In this document: in pieces, positions 24,917 to 32,886 of the stretch
Position numbering within the stretch: position 1 is the first letter of the stretch
Layout of the letters: the number at the start of each line of letters is the position of its first letter
Assembly (NCBI GenBank): GCA_039798065.1
Contig: JBDKGS010000008.1
Location: 1-39,156, forward strand
Direction: 5' to 3'
DNA length: 39,156 nt
Source: UBA5070 sp039798065
GTDB lineage: Bacteria > Fibrobacterota > Fibrobacteria > UBA5070
Made by a program: the position numbers and the translations under genes
The notes under the pieces: model-generated
Told to the model about the DNA's origin: nothing
Databases searched by the model: none
Seen by the model: only the letters and a program-made list of their open reading frames with translations

Positions 24917-25357
24917 ATGAACACAGCAAAACTTGGACAACGCAACACGCGGCAGCGCGAGATCCTGCAGCAGATTTTCACCCAGGCCCCAGGGCCATTG
25001 GGCGTCAAAAGATTGTTGGATCTCGCCCAGGCGGAAATTGGCAAGATCGGAATCGCTACGGTCTACAGGACGGTTCGCCTCCTGGAGGAATCCAAGGAAA
25101 TCCGCTCGGTCACCTTGCCCGATGGCGAAGTCGTCTGGGAATCGGCAGATCGCGGCCACCATCACCATTTTGTTTGCCGCAAGTGCACCACCGTCACCGA
25201 TTTTGTGGGATGCCCCGTGCATGTGCATACCGATTCCCTAGCCAAGGGGTTCGTGGTGGAAAGCCATGAACTCACACTGGTGGGGCTGTGCGCCGACTGC
25301 TCGACCGCGGCGCCAAAAGCCAAATCCCGTAGCGCCCCCCGCCGTCCCAAGAGCTGA
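24917..25357 (+). CDS. Fur-family transcriptional regulator
   Basis: A 146-residue Fur-superfamily repressor. The N-terminal winged helix (about 10-80) has the TRQREIL start and the recognition helix IGIATVYRTVRLLEE. The C-terminal domain has the metal-site motif GHHHHFVCRKC (80-90) and a second pair CADC (125-128), forming the structural Cys4 zinc site; His102 and His104 add to the regulatory site. A basic tail follows (residues 134-146). The ATG at 24917 is preferred; a TTG at 24884 in the same frame is possible. It is divergent from the efflux operon and upstream of a lipoprotein/TonB-receptor pair, so it may be a Zur- or Fur-like metal sensor. Confidence 0.85.
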   Translation: MNTAKLGQRNTRQREILQQIFTQAPGPLGVKRLLDLAQAEIGKIGIATVYRTVRLLEESKEIRSVTLPDGEVVWESADRGHHHHFVCRKCTTVTDFVGCPVHVHTDSLAKGFVVESHELTLVGLCADCSTAAPKAKSRSAPRRPKS

Positions 25358-25399
25358 TTTTGGCAGGCCCAGATCTCGCATGATCGAACATCGCTTTAT

Positions 25400-25415
25400 T
25401 GATATTTGTATATCA
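25400..25415. promoter_or_regulatory. Candidate Fur-family operator
   Basis: TGATAT (25400-25405), TTGT, ATATCA (25410-25415): a perfect 6 bp dyad inside a short A+T-rich patch of an otherwise GC-rich region, upstream of the lipoprotein/TonB-receptor genes and downstream of the Fur-family gene. Confidence 0.45.
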
Positions 25416-25573
25416 TTACAGTTATGACGATGCACGCCAACCGCTTGTTCGAACCACCACCTCTCCGGTTGCGAAGGTATAGGCGACCCACGCCGGAATC
25501 CTCCGGTACACGACGTATCGACAATGCAAATCCAACGACCCCCTGATTGCATCCACATCAAAGGAGCCTATCC

Positions 25574-26134
25574 ATGAAGACCATCAAAATCCTTTCCGGC
25601 TTGACCGCGATCGCCCTCCTGGGCGCATGCGGAGATTCCGTGAAGACTCCCGAAGACGACCACGAACACGAGTCCATCACCACGGTCGAGCTCAAGCTCG
25701 TCAACAAGGCCTTGGTTTCCGATTCCTTCACCCTCAAGTATCTCGACAGCGATGGAATCGGCGGCAAAGCTCCGACCTTGCCTTCTCTCGGACGGCTCAA
25801 GCTCGGCGCGACCTACGACGCCTCGGTTCGCTTTCTGGACCGGTCCAACCCATCCGATGTGCACGACCTCAACGAGGAAATCGGTGGATCGGAATCCGAC
25901 GACCACCGGATTTTCTGGACCACCGGATCCCGCTTGACGGCAACCATCCTCGACAAGGATTCGAAGGGACTATTGCTGGGCCTCAAGGCCACCGTGGCGA
26001 CCCTTTCAGCAGGCACCGACACGCTGCGCATCAACCTGCGCCATCTGCCCGGCATCAAGACAGCCAATTCCACCATCACCGACGGTGAAACCGACGCCGA
26101 AGTGGCGTTCCCGTTCGAGATCGCGGCACCTTGA
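25574..26134 (+). CDS. Surface or periplasmic lipoprotein linked to a TonB receptor
   Basis: A 186-residue lipoprotein with lipobox LLGAC (Cys19) and, just after it, an acidic/His patch DDHEHES. The rest is a beta-rich domain starting TTVELKLVN, with a later SDDHRIFW segment. It resembles small 'DHDHE'-tailed lipoproteins that precede TonB-dependent receptors in Bacteroidota-type genomes; this is from memory and not searched. AAGGAG at 25561-25566 supports the start. Its stop overlaps the TTG start of the receptor (TTGA at 26131-26134). It may capture a metal, metallophore or related ligand at the cell surface. Confidence 0.6.
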   Translation: MKTIKILSGLTAIALLGACGDSVKTPEDDHEHESITTVELKLVNKALVSDSFTLKYLDSDGIGGKAPTLPSLGRLKLGATYDASVRFLDRSNPSDVHDLNEEIGGSESDDHRIFWTTGSRLTATILDKDSKGLLLGLKATVATLSAGTDTLRINLRHLPGIKTANSTITDGETDAEVAFPFEIAAP

Positions 26135-28272
26135 TCGCTGTCGCTCTATCGGTCGTATTTCTGGAATTCGCTGGCTCCCCAGGGTCGGCGGATCCCGATT
26201 CGTCCGCAGCCTCTCCTGTGATCGACGCCACCGTCGAAACGTCGTCGGATTCTGTCATGAAACCACCGGCTCAAAGCGCCGTACGGCTGCTCGATTCCAG
26301 CAGCGCACCTTCCAGGACCACCACGGTGCGGGGCCATCGGCGGCAACCAGTCAGCGTGGGCCAGGCCGAGCGATCCCTCACCGGGGACGAACTGCTGGCC
26401 GCCAAGGGCGCGTCGCTCGCCGAAGCTCTGGAACGGATCCCCGGGATCACGAGCCTCAAGACAGGAACTGTCGCCAAGCCGATGGTCAACGGACTGCATT
26501 CGCAGAGGTTGGTCGTGGTGGAGGACGGAATCCGTCTGGAAGGCCAGTCGTGGGGCGCCGAACACGCGGTGGAATCGGATCCATCGCGGGCCGACCGCGT
26601 CACGGTGGTCCAAGGCGGCGCTTCGGTGCGCCACGGCCAGGGAGCCATGGGCGGCGTGGTGGTGATCGAACCCGCACCCGCCGATCACGCGGGGATTTCG
26701 GGTGAATGGATCGCGTCCCTTCGATCGAACGGTCCGCAGACGGGCTCTTCGCTTCGCTTGACAGGTCCCGTCCCCTACTCCGACGCCTGGGCCTGGGCGG
26801 GATCCATCTCGCTGCGCGGCTCGGGCGACCGATCGCACCCCCATGGAGTCCTGCCCAACACGGCCTTGCGGGAAGGCTCTTGGTCGGCCTTGCTCGAACG
26901 CAAGGGAGAATACGTTTCTGCGCAGGCTTCCCATTCCGTGTTCTGGCAGCACCAGGGAATCTTGTCCAGCTCGCACATCGGAAACCTCACCGACCTGCGC
27001 ACGGCCCTGGCCAAGGGATCGCCTCCCGATACAGCGACTTGGCGTTGGAGCGTGGGACGCCCCGACCAGGCCGTTCGCCACGATGTCTCGCGGCTGCGCA
27101 TCCAAGGCGACCGTTCGAGTCTTCGATGGAGCACCTTGGTAGGATGGCAGAACGACCGTCGTCGCGAATGGGATCTCCACAAGGCGATCGATTCACGGTT
27201 GGCAGCGCTCGATCTTCCCGAGCTGGACTACACCCTGCGAACCGGAACGCTGGATGCCGAGATCGAACCGAAGGTTGACGGAAATTGGCAAGTCCGTGCA
27301 GGAATCCAGGGAATCCACCAGGAGAACGAGTACGACGGACGGGCCTTCGTGCCCAATTTCCGTGCCGTCGGCAGCGGGATCTGGAGCGTGCTCGCGCTGC
27401 GTCGCGAATCGTGGTCGCTGGACGCGGGCTTGCGGGCCGACCTCCAATCGCTGGAGATCTGGCGCAGGGTGGCCGGGAAGATCGCCGCTTGGGACAATTC
27501 CTGGCTCGCTCCGTCGTGGAGTATTGGTTGGCAATGGAGACCCGCCGATGCCTGGACGGTTCGGTCCGGCTTCGGGTCCGGGTGGCGCGCACCGTCGGCC
27601 GTGGAGCTGTTCGCCGATGGTCTGCACCATGGCGTCGCGGCCATCGAACGCGGCGACTCGACACTTGGCCCCGAAAACTCGCTGACGGCCCAATCTTCGG
27701 TTTGTTGGAAGCTGCCGGGTTCTGTCCAATTGCAGACTTCGGTCTGGGTCACCCGCATCGAAAATTTCGTGTACCTGCGTCCCGACGAATTGCCGCGCCT
27801 CACCGTGCGCGGAGCCTTCCCCAGTTTCGCCTACACATCCGATCTGGTGTGGATGGCCGGTGGCGACATCTCGGCGACCATTCCGATCACATCAACCTGG
27901 GAAGCCGTGGTTTCCGGTTCGCGCATCGCCACCACAAACCGCGATGGCGATCCCATTCCGTTCGCCCCACCCGACCGGGTCCGTGCGGGTGTGGACTGGC
28001 ACGGCACACCGTCGGAACGCTCCCGCTTGAAGATCGGGCCACGGCTGGAATGGATCGCCAAGACGGATCCTGTCCCCCACGACTACGCGCCCCCTCCCGA
28101 CCAGGTCGTCTTGTTCGGGCTGGAAGGCTTTGCGGAAATGGGCTCATGGAAAGTGACGCTGCGCGGTACCAACCTCGCTAACACCACCTGGCGCGATCCA
28201 TCGGATCGATTGCGCTATTTCGCGGCACAGACGGGAATTGACTTCGGAGCAACCCTTTCTCGCGGTATTTGA
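26131..28272 (+). CDS. TonB-dependent outer-membrane receptor
   Basis: A 713-residue TonB-dependent transporter. After an N-terminal hydrophobic segment, the plug domain (about 70-195) has TGDELLAAKGASLAEALERI, a VNGLHSQRLVVVEDGIRLEG motif and GQGAMGGVVVIEPAP. The remainder is a 22-strand-type barrel with a conserved TonB-receptor region (WRAPSAVELFADG). Such receptors import metallophores, haem, vitamin B12 or metals with energy from TonB. The start is TTG overlapping the lipoprotein stop. The Fur-family regulator and the His-bearing lipoprotein suggest a zinc or iron source; the substrate is inference. Confidence 0.9.
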   Translation: MIAVALSVVFLEFAGSPGSADPDSSAASPVIDATVETSSDSVMKPPAQSAVRLLDSSSAPSRTTTVRGHRRQPVSVGQAERSLTGDELLAAKGASLAEALERIPGITSLKTGTVAKPMVNGLHSQRLVVVEDGIRLEGQSWGAEHAVESDPSRADRVTVVQGGASVRHGQGAMGGVVVIEPAPADHAGISGEWIASLRSNGPQTGSSLRLTGPVPYSDAWAWAGSISLRGSGDRSHPHGVLPNTALREGSWSALLERKGEYVSAQASHSVFWQHQGILSSSHIGNLTDLRTALAKGSPPDTATWRWSVGRPDQAVRHDVSRLRIQGDRSSLRWSTLVGWQNDRRREWDLHKAIDSRLAALDLPELDYTLRTGTLDAEIEPKVDGNWQVRAGIQGIHQENEYDGRAFVPNFRAVGSGIWSVLALRRESWSLDAGLRADLQSLEIWRRVAGKIAAWDNSWLAPSWSIGWQWRPADAWTVRSGFGSGWRAPSAVELFADGLHHGVAAIERGDSTLGPENSLTAQSSVCWKLPGSVQLQTSVWVTRIENFVYLRPDELPRLTVRGAFPSFAYTSDLVWMAGGDISATIPITSTWEAVVSGSRIATTNRDGDPIPFAPPDRVRAGVDWHGTPSERSRLKIGPRLEWIAKTDPVPHDYAPPPDQVVLFGLEGFAEMGSWKVTLRGTNLANTTWRDPSDRLRYFAAQTGIDFGATLSRGI

Positions 28273-28369
28273 TGTGCACAGCTACGAATCTCGTTCCCCA
28301 TGGATTGCGACCTTCTCCGCTGAAACCCCTTTGCAACAACCTCGCCGTGATTTTTCGATGAACACCTTG

Positions 28370-28383
28370 TATATTTCGATATA
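28370..28383. promoter_or_regulatory. Candidate ArsR operator overlapping the arsR start
   Basis: TATAT (28370-28374), TTCG, ATATA (28379-28383). The dyad also contains a -10-like TATATT and touches the ATG at 28383. With no Shine-Dalgarno sequence between, arsR is probably leaderless and autorepressed here. Confidence 0.5.
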
Positions 28384-28733
28384 TGGCGAAACATCAAAAT
28401 GACGTAACCCTGGAACATCTTGCCGAAATCGCCTCCGCCCTTGGCGAACCCAAGCGGCTCTTGGCGCTGGCCATGCTTTCCCGCGGTGAACTCTGCCTCT
28501 GCGACCTCACCGACGCGCTCGCCTTATCGCCATCCACGGTCTCCAACCACATGGCCATCCTCAAACGCGCCGGACTCGTGGAGTCCCGCAAGGAAGGCCG
28601 GTGGGCGCACTTCCGTCTCGCCGAAACCGATCCATCGCCCACCATCACCGAGGCCCTTCGCTGGGCCATCGGTCATCTGCCGAAATCTGTCATCCCTCAT
28701 ACCACCTGTTCCAACGGAGCCTGCTGTCCATGA
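28383..28733 (+). CDS. arsR: ArsR-family metalloregulator
   Basis: A 116-residue winged-helix repressor: EPKRLLALAMLSRGELCLCDL (helices 2-3) contains the ELCLCDL arsenic-sensing motif (two cysteines separated by one residue), followed by the recognition helix SPSTVSNHMAIL and the wing ESRKEGRWAHF. The C-terminus adds further cysteines (CSNGACC). In known ArsR proteins As(III) binding to these cysteines releases DNA. It heads the ars operon; its stop overlaps the arsC start (ATGA at 28730-28733). Confidence 0.95.
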   Translation: MAKHQNDVTLEHLAEIASALGEPKRLLALAMLSRGELCLCDLTDALALSPSTVSNHMAILKRAGLVESRKEGRWAHFRLAETDPSPTITEALRWAIGHLPKSVIPHTTCSNGACCP

Positions 28734-29176
28734 CCAACAAGACCAAACTCCTGTTCTTGTGCACCGGAAATTCCTGCCGAAGCCAGATGGCCGAAGCCTG
28801 GACCCGCCACCTCAAAGGCGACCTCTACGAAGTCTACAGCGCCGGAATCGAAGCCCACGGATTGAACCCCAACATGGTGAAGGTGATGGCCGAAGTCGGA
28901 ATCGACGTCACCGGACATACGTCGGATCTTGTCACCAAGTATTTCGATGCGGGCTTGGAGATCGTGGTGAGCGTTTGCGGTCATGCCGATCAGAACTGCC
29001 CGGTGTTCCCCGGCAAGGTCAAGCGCATCCACCATGGATTCGACGACCCCCCGAAGCTGGCCCGTGAAATGGCCGCGCTGGGTGCTTCCGAAGCTGAGCA
29101 GCTGGAGCCCTACCGCCGTGTGCGCGACGAAGTCAAGGCGTGGGTCGAGACACTTCCCGGCGCTCTAGAGACCTGA
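28730..29176 (+). CDS. arsC: Thioredoxin-linked arsenate reductase
   Basis: A 148-residue enzyme of the low-molecular-weight phosphatase-like ArsC type. It has the P-loop CTGNSCRS near residue 11 and the redox pair in VSVCGHADQNCP, giving the three cysteines used in the intramolecular disulfide cascade. It reduces arsenate to arsenite using thioredoxin, which matches the thioredoxin and Trx-TrxR genes elsewhere in the window. Its start overlaps the arsR stop. About 270 bp of structured sequence separates it from arsM. Confidence 0.95.
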   Translation: MTNKTKLLFLCTGNSCRSQMAEAWTRHLKGDLYEVYSAGIEAHGLNPNMVKVMAEVGIDVTGHTSDLVTKYFDAGLEIVVSVCGHADQNCPVFPGKVKRIHHGFDDPPKLAREMAALGASEAEQLEPYRRVRDEVKAWVETLPGALET

Positions 29177-29183
29177 AACATTC

Positions 29184-29370
29184 TGGGCGCCCCCGCCGCA
29201 GCGCGGCGGGCGGGCCTCCTCCGGACTCGGGGCACCGCCCCTCGGTACCATGTCCGGCCTTCGATACAACGGGCCGCTCCCTGAGTGGCGCCTACGGCGC
29301 TGTATCGACTGCTACGGCAGTCAGTATCCGGCAGGGCACCTATGGTGCCAAAGGCGGCCCGTCACTCAGG
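29184..29370. repeat. Structured palindrome cluster inside the ars operon
   Basis: Several hairpins are visible: CCCGCCGC/GCGGCGGG (29192-29210); GCGCC-TAC-GGCGC (29288-29300); GACTGC-TACG-GCAGTC (29307-29322); GGCACC-TAT-GGTGCC (29335-29349). The last three sit between CCTGAGTG (29280-29287) and CACTCAGG (29363-29370), which can pair to close a multi-arm structure. No good coding frame is present. Related palindromes occur at 36022-36036 and 38255-38290. Confidence 0.6.
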
Positions 29371-29449
29371 CAGCGGAAGTGGCACCCGCCTTCGGCGGCC
29401 CTCCGTCCTCCCTGGCGCAACGAACCTGACAACCCAACGGAGACAGAAT

Positions 29450-30460
29450 ATGTCAAACCCATCCCTCGAAGAACAGATCCGCGCCAAGGTTCGCGAAGGC
29501 TACGGCGCCATCGCGACCACCGAGCAGGGCTGCTGCTCCGGCGCCTCGTGCTGCGGCTCGTCCCCCGAGGTTGCCCGCGACCTGGCCACCAAGCTTGGCT
29601 ACGATCCCTCGTTGCTCGAAACCCTACCCGAAGGAACCAACCTGGGGTTGTCGTGCGGCAATCCGCAGGCCATCGCATCTCTGCACACCGGCGAGACCGT
29701 CCTTGACCTCGGATCGGGTGCCGGCTTCGACGTGTTCCTGGCTGCGCAGGCCGTCGGACCGAATGGCAAAGCCATCGGCGTCGACATGACTGCAGCGATG
29801 CTTTCCAAGGCACGCCGCAACACCGCGTCGTTCTTGGAACGCACGGGGCTCTCCAACGTCGAATTCCGTCTGGGCGAAATCGAACATCTGCCAGTTTCTG
29901 ACAACAGCGTGGATGTGGTGCTCTCCAACTGCGTGATCAACCTCTCGCCCGACAAACCCCAGGTCTGGCGCGACATCGCACGGGTGCTCAAACCAGGCGG
30001 TCGCGTGGCCATCTCGGATCTTGCCTTGTTGCGCCCGTTGCCGGATTCCGCCAAGGATCTCGCCGAAGCCCTGGTGGGCTGCGTGGCCGGAGCTTCGCTG
30101 GTCGACGACATCCGTCGCGACGCCGAGGCGGCGGGATTGATCGACATATCGGTCGGCATCAAACACGAATACGTGGCCGTCATGGAAAACACAGGAGATT
30201 CCCTGTACCGCGACATCCTGGCCCACCTCCCGGCTGGACACAAATTGTCTGATTACATCGTTTCCACCGACATCTCGGCCACCAAGGCAATCGAATCGTG
30301 CGAAAACGATTGGCACCACGAGAGCTACCCGGCGGGCGACGGCCCCGGCGGCGGTGACGATATCCGGCTTGCTACCGGCGTTCCCGAGTGGCACCAGACC
30401 AGCTCGTGCTGCGGTGCCACCGAAATGGGCGATGTCGCAACCGGAAAGAAGTGCTGCTGA
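29450..30460 (+). CDS. arsM: Arsenite methyltransferase
   Basis: A 336-residue SAM-dependent enzyme that methylates arsenite stepwise to volatile or less toxic products. Conserved arsenite-binding cysteines Cys69, Cys161 (SNCVINL) and Cys211 (GCVAGAS) have the right spacing; motif I is DLGSGAG (86-92). Additional Cys pairs are present at both ends: CCSGASCC (28-35) and SSCCGA/KKCC at the C-terminus. The ATG at 29450 follows GGAG. Its stop overlaps the acr3 start (TGATG at 30458-30462). Confidence 0.95.
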   Translation: MSNPSLEEQIRAKVREGYGAIATTEQGCCSGASCCGSSPEVARDLATKLGYDPSLLETLPEGTNLGLSCGNPQAIASLHTGETVLDLGSGAGFDVFLAAQAVGPNGKAIGVDMTAAMLSKARRNTASFLERTGLSNVEFRLGEIEHLPVSDNSVDVVLSNCVINLSPDKPQVWRDIARVLKPGGRVAISDLALLRPLPDSAKDLAEALVGCVAGASLVDDIRRDAEAAGLIDISVGIKHEYVAVMENTGDSLYRDILAHLPAGHKLSDYIVSTDISATKAIESCENDWHHESYPAGDGPGGGDDIRLATGVPEWHQTSSCCGATEMGDVATGKKCC

Positions 30461-31485
30461 TGGCCGCGGCACGATTGTCGTTCCTGGACCGGTGGCTGAC
30501 ACTTTGGATCGGTCTGGCGATGGGCACCGGGCTGCTGTTGGGCCGGTTTGCGCCAGGAATTGTCCAGGCGTTGGCCGACGCTTCGGTGGGATCGACTTCC
30601 ATCCCCATCGCCATCGGTCTGGTGCTCATGATGATTCCGCCCTTCGCACGCGTGCGGCCCTCCGAACTTCCCAAGGTCTTCGCCGACCCGAAGGCATTGA
30701 CACTTTCCGTCGTCATGAACTGGATCGCCGGTCCGGTGCTGATGTTCGCGCTCGCCTGGATCTTCCTGTCCGACCGCCCCGACCTGTTCGCGGGTCTGGT
30801 ACTGGTGGGCCTGGCCCGTTGCATCGCCATGGTCGTGGTCTGGAACCAGCTTGCCGGAGGATCGGCCGCCGCAGCGGCAGGCCTTGTGGCGTTCAACAGC
30901 GTGTTCCAGGTCCTCACCTACGGTGGTTACGCCTGGTTCTTCCTGTCGGTGGTGGCTCCGTGGGCAGGGCTTCCCGCCCAGGAAATCTCGGTCTCGATGG
31001 GCGAAGTCGCGATGTCCGTGCTGCTGTACCTCGGCCTGCCATTTTCTGTCGGACTTGGAATCCGCGCGCTGCTGGTTCGAACTCGCGGCGAAGCGGCGAC
31101 GGCTCGATTCAATGCTCGTTTCGCGCCGGTGACCTTGGTGGCCTTGCTGTTCACCATCGTGGTGCTGTTCGCACTGCAAGGCGACCGGATTTTGTCGGAG
31201 CCGTTCGATGTGGTGCGGGTGGCCATTCCCCTAACGATCTACTTCGGAGTCATGTTCGCGATTTCCTGGTGGTCGGCCCGCAGGATCGGGATGGATCGCG
31301 AACGCACCGTCACCCAGGCGTTCACCGCGGCGTCGAACAACTTCGAACTGGCGATCGCTGTTGCCATCGGATCGTTCGGATTGACCTCGGGAGCGGCCTT
31401 CGCCGCGACCATCGGGCCGTTGGTGGAAGTCCCCGTCATGGTCGCATTGGTGCAGTTGTCGCTTCGTCGGGGCAAGAAGAGCTGA
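30460..31485 (+). CDS. acr3: Arsenite efflux permease of the ACR3 family
   Basis: A 341-residue, ten-helix permease. Family hallmarks are WIGLAMGTGLLLGRF at the N-terminus, the ARCIAMV motif with conserved Cys121, NSVFQVLTYGGYAWF (146-160) and ASNNFELAIA near the C-terminus. It exports As(III) driven by membrane potential or protons. It is translationally coupled to arsM. In this operon arsenate is reduced by ArsC and arsenite is then either exported by this protein or methylated by ArsM. Confidence 0.95.
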   Translation: MAAARLSFLDRWLTLWIGLAMGTGLLLGRFAPGIVQALADASVGSTSIPIAIGLVLMMIPPFARVRPSELPKVFADPKALTLSVVMNWIAGPVLMFALAWIFLSDRPDLFAGLVLVGLARCIAMVVVWNQLAGGSAAAAAGLVAFNSVFQVLTYGGYAWFFLSVVAPWAGLPAQEISVSMGEVAMSVLLYLGLPFSVGLGIRALLVRTRGEAATARFNARFAPVTLVALLFTIVVLFALQGDRILSEPFDVVRVAIPLTIYFGVMFAISWWSARRIGMDRERTVTQAFTAASNNFELAIAVAIGSFGLTSGAAFAATIGPLVEVPVMVALVQLSLRRGKKS

Positions 31486-31538
31486 GACACGGCAAAATGT
31501 CTTCGCATTGAAACGCGACATTTCTCGGATCAAAACCA

Positions 31539-31571
31539 GACTCCTGTAACTTTCTAGGGTCTACAGGAGTC
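31539..31571. promoter_or_regulatory. Inverted repeat over the tauE ribosome-binding region
   Basis: GACTCCTGTA (31539-31548) is perfectly inverted as TACAGGAGTC (31562-31571), with a 13-nt loop. The right arm contains AGGAG (31565-31569), the only Shine-Dalgarno-like sequence before the ATG at 31583. It may be an operator or an RNA hairpin that masks the ribosome site. Confidence 0.5.
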
Positions 31572-31582
31572 AACCGCTACAT

Positions 31583-32350
31583 ATGTGCCCCAATTTTCTC
31601 TTCACTTGGCAGTCCAGCCTTCTCTTCATTCTCGCCGGAACCGTCATGGGAGCCGTGGGCGGAGGTGGCGCGTTGCTGGCTCTTCCCGTCTTCCTTCTGG
31701 TCCTACAAGTCCCCATGGAGCTGGCCGTACCTGCAACCACTGCCGTGGTTGGCTTCGCTGCCCTTTCTGGAGCGTGGGATGCATGGAACGAAAAACGGCT
31801 CGATCTTTCGATCGTTAGGCGCTTCGCGATTCCGGGTATGGCCGCCGCCGCGGTCGGAGCGTTTCTTTCCCCAAGAATTCCCGGACAAATTCTGCATTGG
31901 TCGTTTTTTGGCATCGTCGCGGTGGCTGGTATCCGACTTCTCCTACCACGTGCCACAGTAACGGCATCGGATACTCCTGCCACCCCGCGCGCCATGCAAC
32001 TAGGGATTGCAGGAGCAGGAACCGGAGCATTGATGGGTCTGTTCGGGGTCGGTGGCGGATTTCTGGCCGTTCCCGCCTTGGTGCTGCGTGGTGGATTGGC
32101 GGCAAAGGTCGCGATCCCGGTTTCCCTCGCCACCATGGCCTTGAACGCCGCTTCCAGCCTTGCCGTACAGATTCCGTCAGGGAACTTCCGGTGGACGTTT
32201 GTGGTCCCTGCCCTGGTAGCCGTGCTTGTGGGGATGGAGTTCGGTGGACGCTTGTCGCGCCGATTGCCGGAACGCACTGTGGAGCGAATTTTGGGCGTAC
32301 TGCTTCTGGCCGTGGCCTTCTGGCTCGTGTGGGGGCAGTTGCTGGCCTGA
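31583..32350 (+). CDS. TauE/SafE-family membrane exporter
   Basis: A 255-residue, roughly eight-helix protein with the duplicated TauE/SafE signature: GTVMGAVGGGGALLALPVFL near residues 19-38 and GTGALMGLFGVGGGFLAVPAL near residues 150-170. Family members are linked to export of sulfite, sulfoacetate or other organosulfur anions. It lies 97 bp after acr3 on the same strand, so it may be read with the ars operon or from its own signals. Export of sulfur anions produced by the redox genes is inference. Confidence 0.85.
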   Translation: MCPNFLFTWQSSLLFILAGTVMGAVGGGGALLALPVFLLVLQVPMELAVPATTAVVGFAALSGAWDAWNEKRLDLSIVRRFAIPGMAAAAVGAFLSPRIPGQILHWSFFGIVAVAGIRLLLPRATVTASDTPATPRAMQLGIAGAGTGALMGLFGVGGGFLAVPALVLRGGLAAKVAIPVSLATMALNAASSLAVQIPSGNFRWTFVVPALVAVLVGMEFGGRLSRRLPERTVERILGVLLLAVAFWLVWGQLLA

Positions 32351-32370
32351 CTAGACAGGCCCCTCTCCAC

Positions 32371-32787
32371 TCAATGCTTGCAGGTGCAGACGTGCCCTGC
32401 ACCATGGCTGTGACCATGTTCGTGGTCGTCGTCGTGTCCCTGGCACATCGACTCGCCCGGAGCCAGCTCGCGAGCCTGCGCGATACCGGCCAAGAATGAT
32501 TCCAGAACCTTGCGCGCATCGGTTTCTTCGACGCCCGCGAAGACCTTCACGCCAGCCTTGCCCAAGCCCTGCGCCGCGCCGGATCCCAATCCACCTGCCA
32601 ACAGGATTTCCACGCCCTGTGCAGCCACCCAAGGCCCGGCGCTGCAGGTGCCTTCGGCAGGGAACAGCCGCATTCCAAGGTCGGAGGCCTTGCCTGTTGC
32701 AAGATCGACATCGTGAAGGGACAACGCTTCGGCGCGGCCATAGTGGGTGCTGAACTTGCCTTCGGATATGGGAAGAGCGACGCGCAT
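32371..32787 (-). CDS. NifX/NifB-C-terminal-like protein with His/Cys-rich tail
   Basis: A 138-residue protein of the dinitrogenase iron-molybdenum cofactor-binding family. Residues 1-105 follow the fold seen in NifX and NifB C-termini (MRVALPISEGKFSTHYGRA start, LLAGGLGSGAAQGLGKAGV). No nif genes are present, so this is one of the many non-nitrogenase members that may carry metal clusters. The C-terminal tail (about 113-138) is exceptionally rich in His and Cys (HDDDHEHGHSHGAGHVCTC), a likely metal-binding appendage. It lies 99 bp after the PadR gene on the same strand and converges on tauE. Confidence 0.8.
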   Translation of the reverse strand: MRVALPISEGKFSTHYGRAEALSLHDVDLATGKASDLGMRLFPAEGTCSAGPWVAAQGVEILLAGGLGSGAAQGLGKAGVKVFAGVEETDARKVLESFLAGIAQARELAPGESMCQGHDDDHEHGHSHGAGHVCTCKH

Positions 32788-32820
32788 GAGGGACTCCTGA
32801 ATGGTGGTGGAAAACTATAG

Positions 32821-32833
32821 ATGCAATATACAT
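32821..32833. promoter_or_regulatory. Imperfect dyad upstream of the NifX-like gene
   Basis: ATGCAATATACAT, on the minus strand ATGTATATTGCAT: an ATGT/GCAT near-dyad in an A+T-rich patch between the PadR and NifX-like genes. PadR-type operators commonly contain ATGT/ACAT dyads, so this may be its site; the match is weak. Confidence 0.3.
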
Positions 32834-32886
32834 CCTATTTTACACCCACGTCAGCCCGGGCCCCAACCACTGCGCGAAAGCCCATC

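Noticed and set aside
28404..28430. GTAACC inside the arsR coding region
   Set aside because: No C[G/A]TC element at 15-16 bp spacing and it lies within a gene.
29140..29706. Frames across the ars intergenic region (plus and minus)
   Set aside because: They arise from palindromic repeats and overlap arsC and arsM in other frames.
31546..31574. GTAACT with AGTCAAC 16 bp downstream, resembling the ECF-like promoter
   Set aside because: The -10 match is weak and its predicted start would fall at or beyond the ribosome-binding region; the bases are better explained by the inverted repeat 31539-31571.
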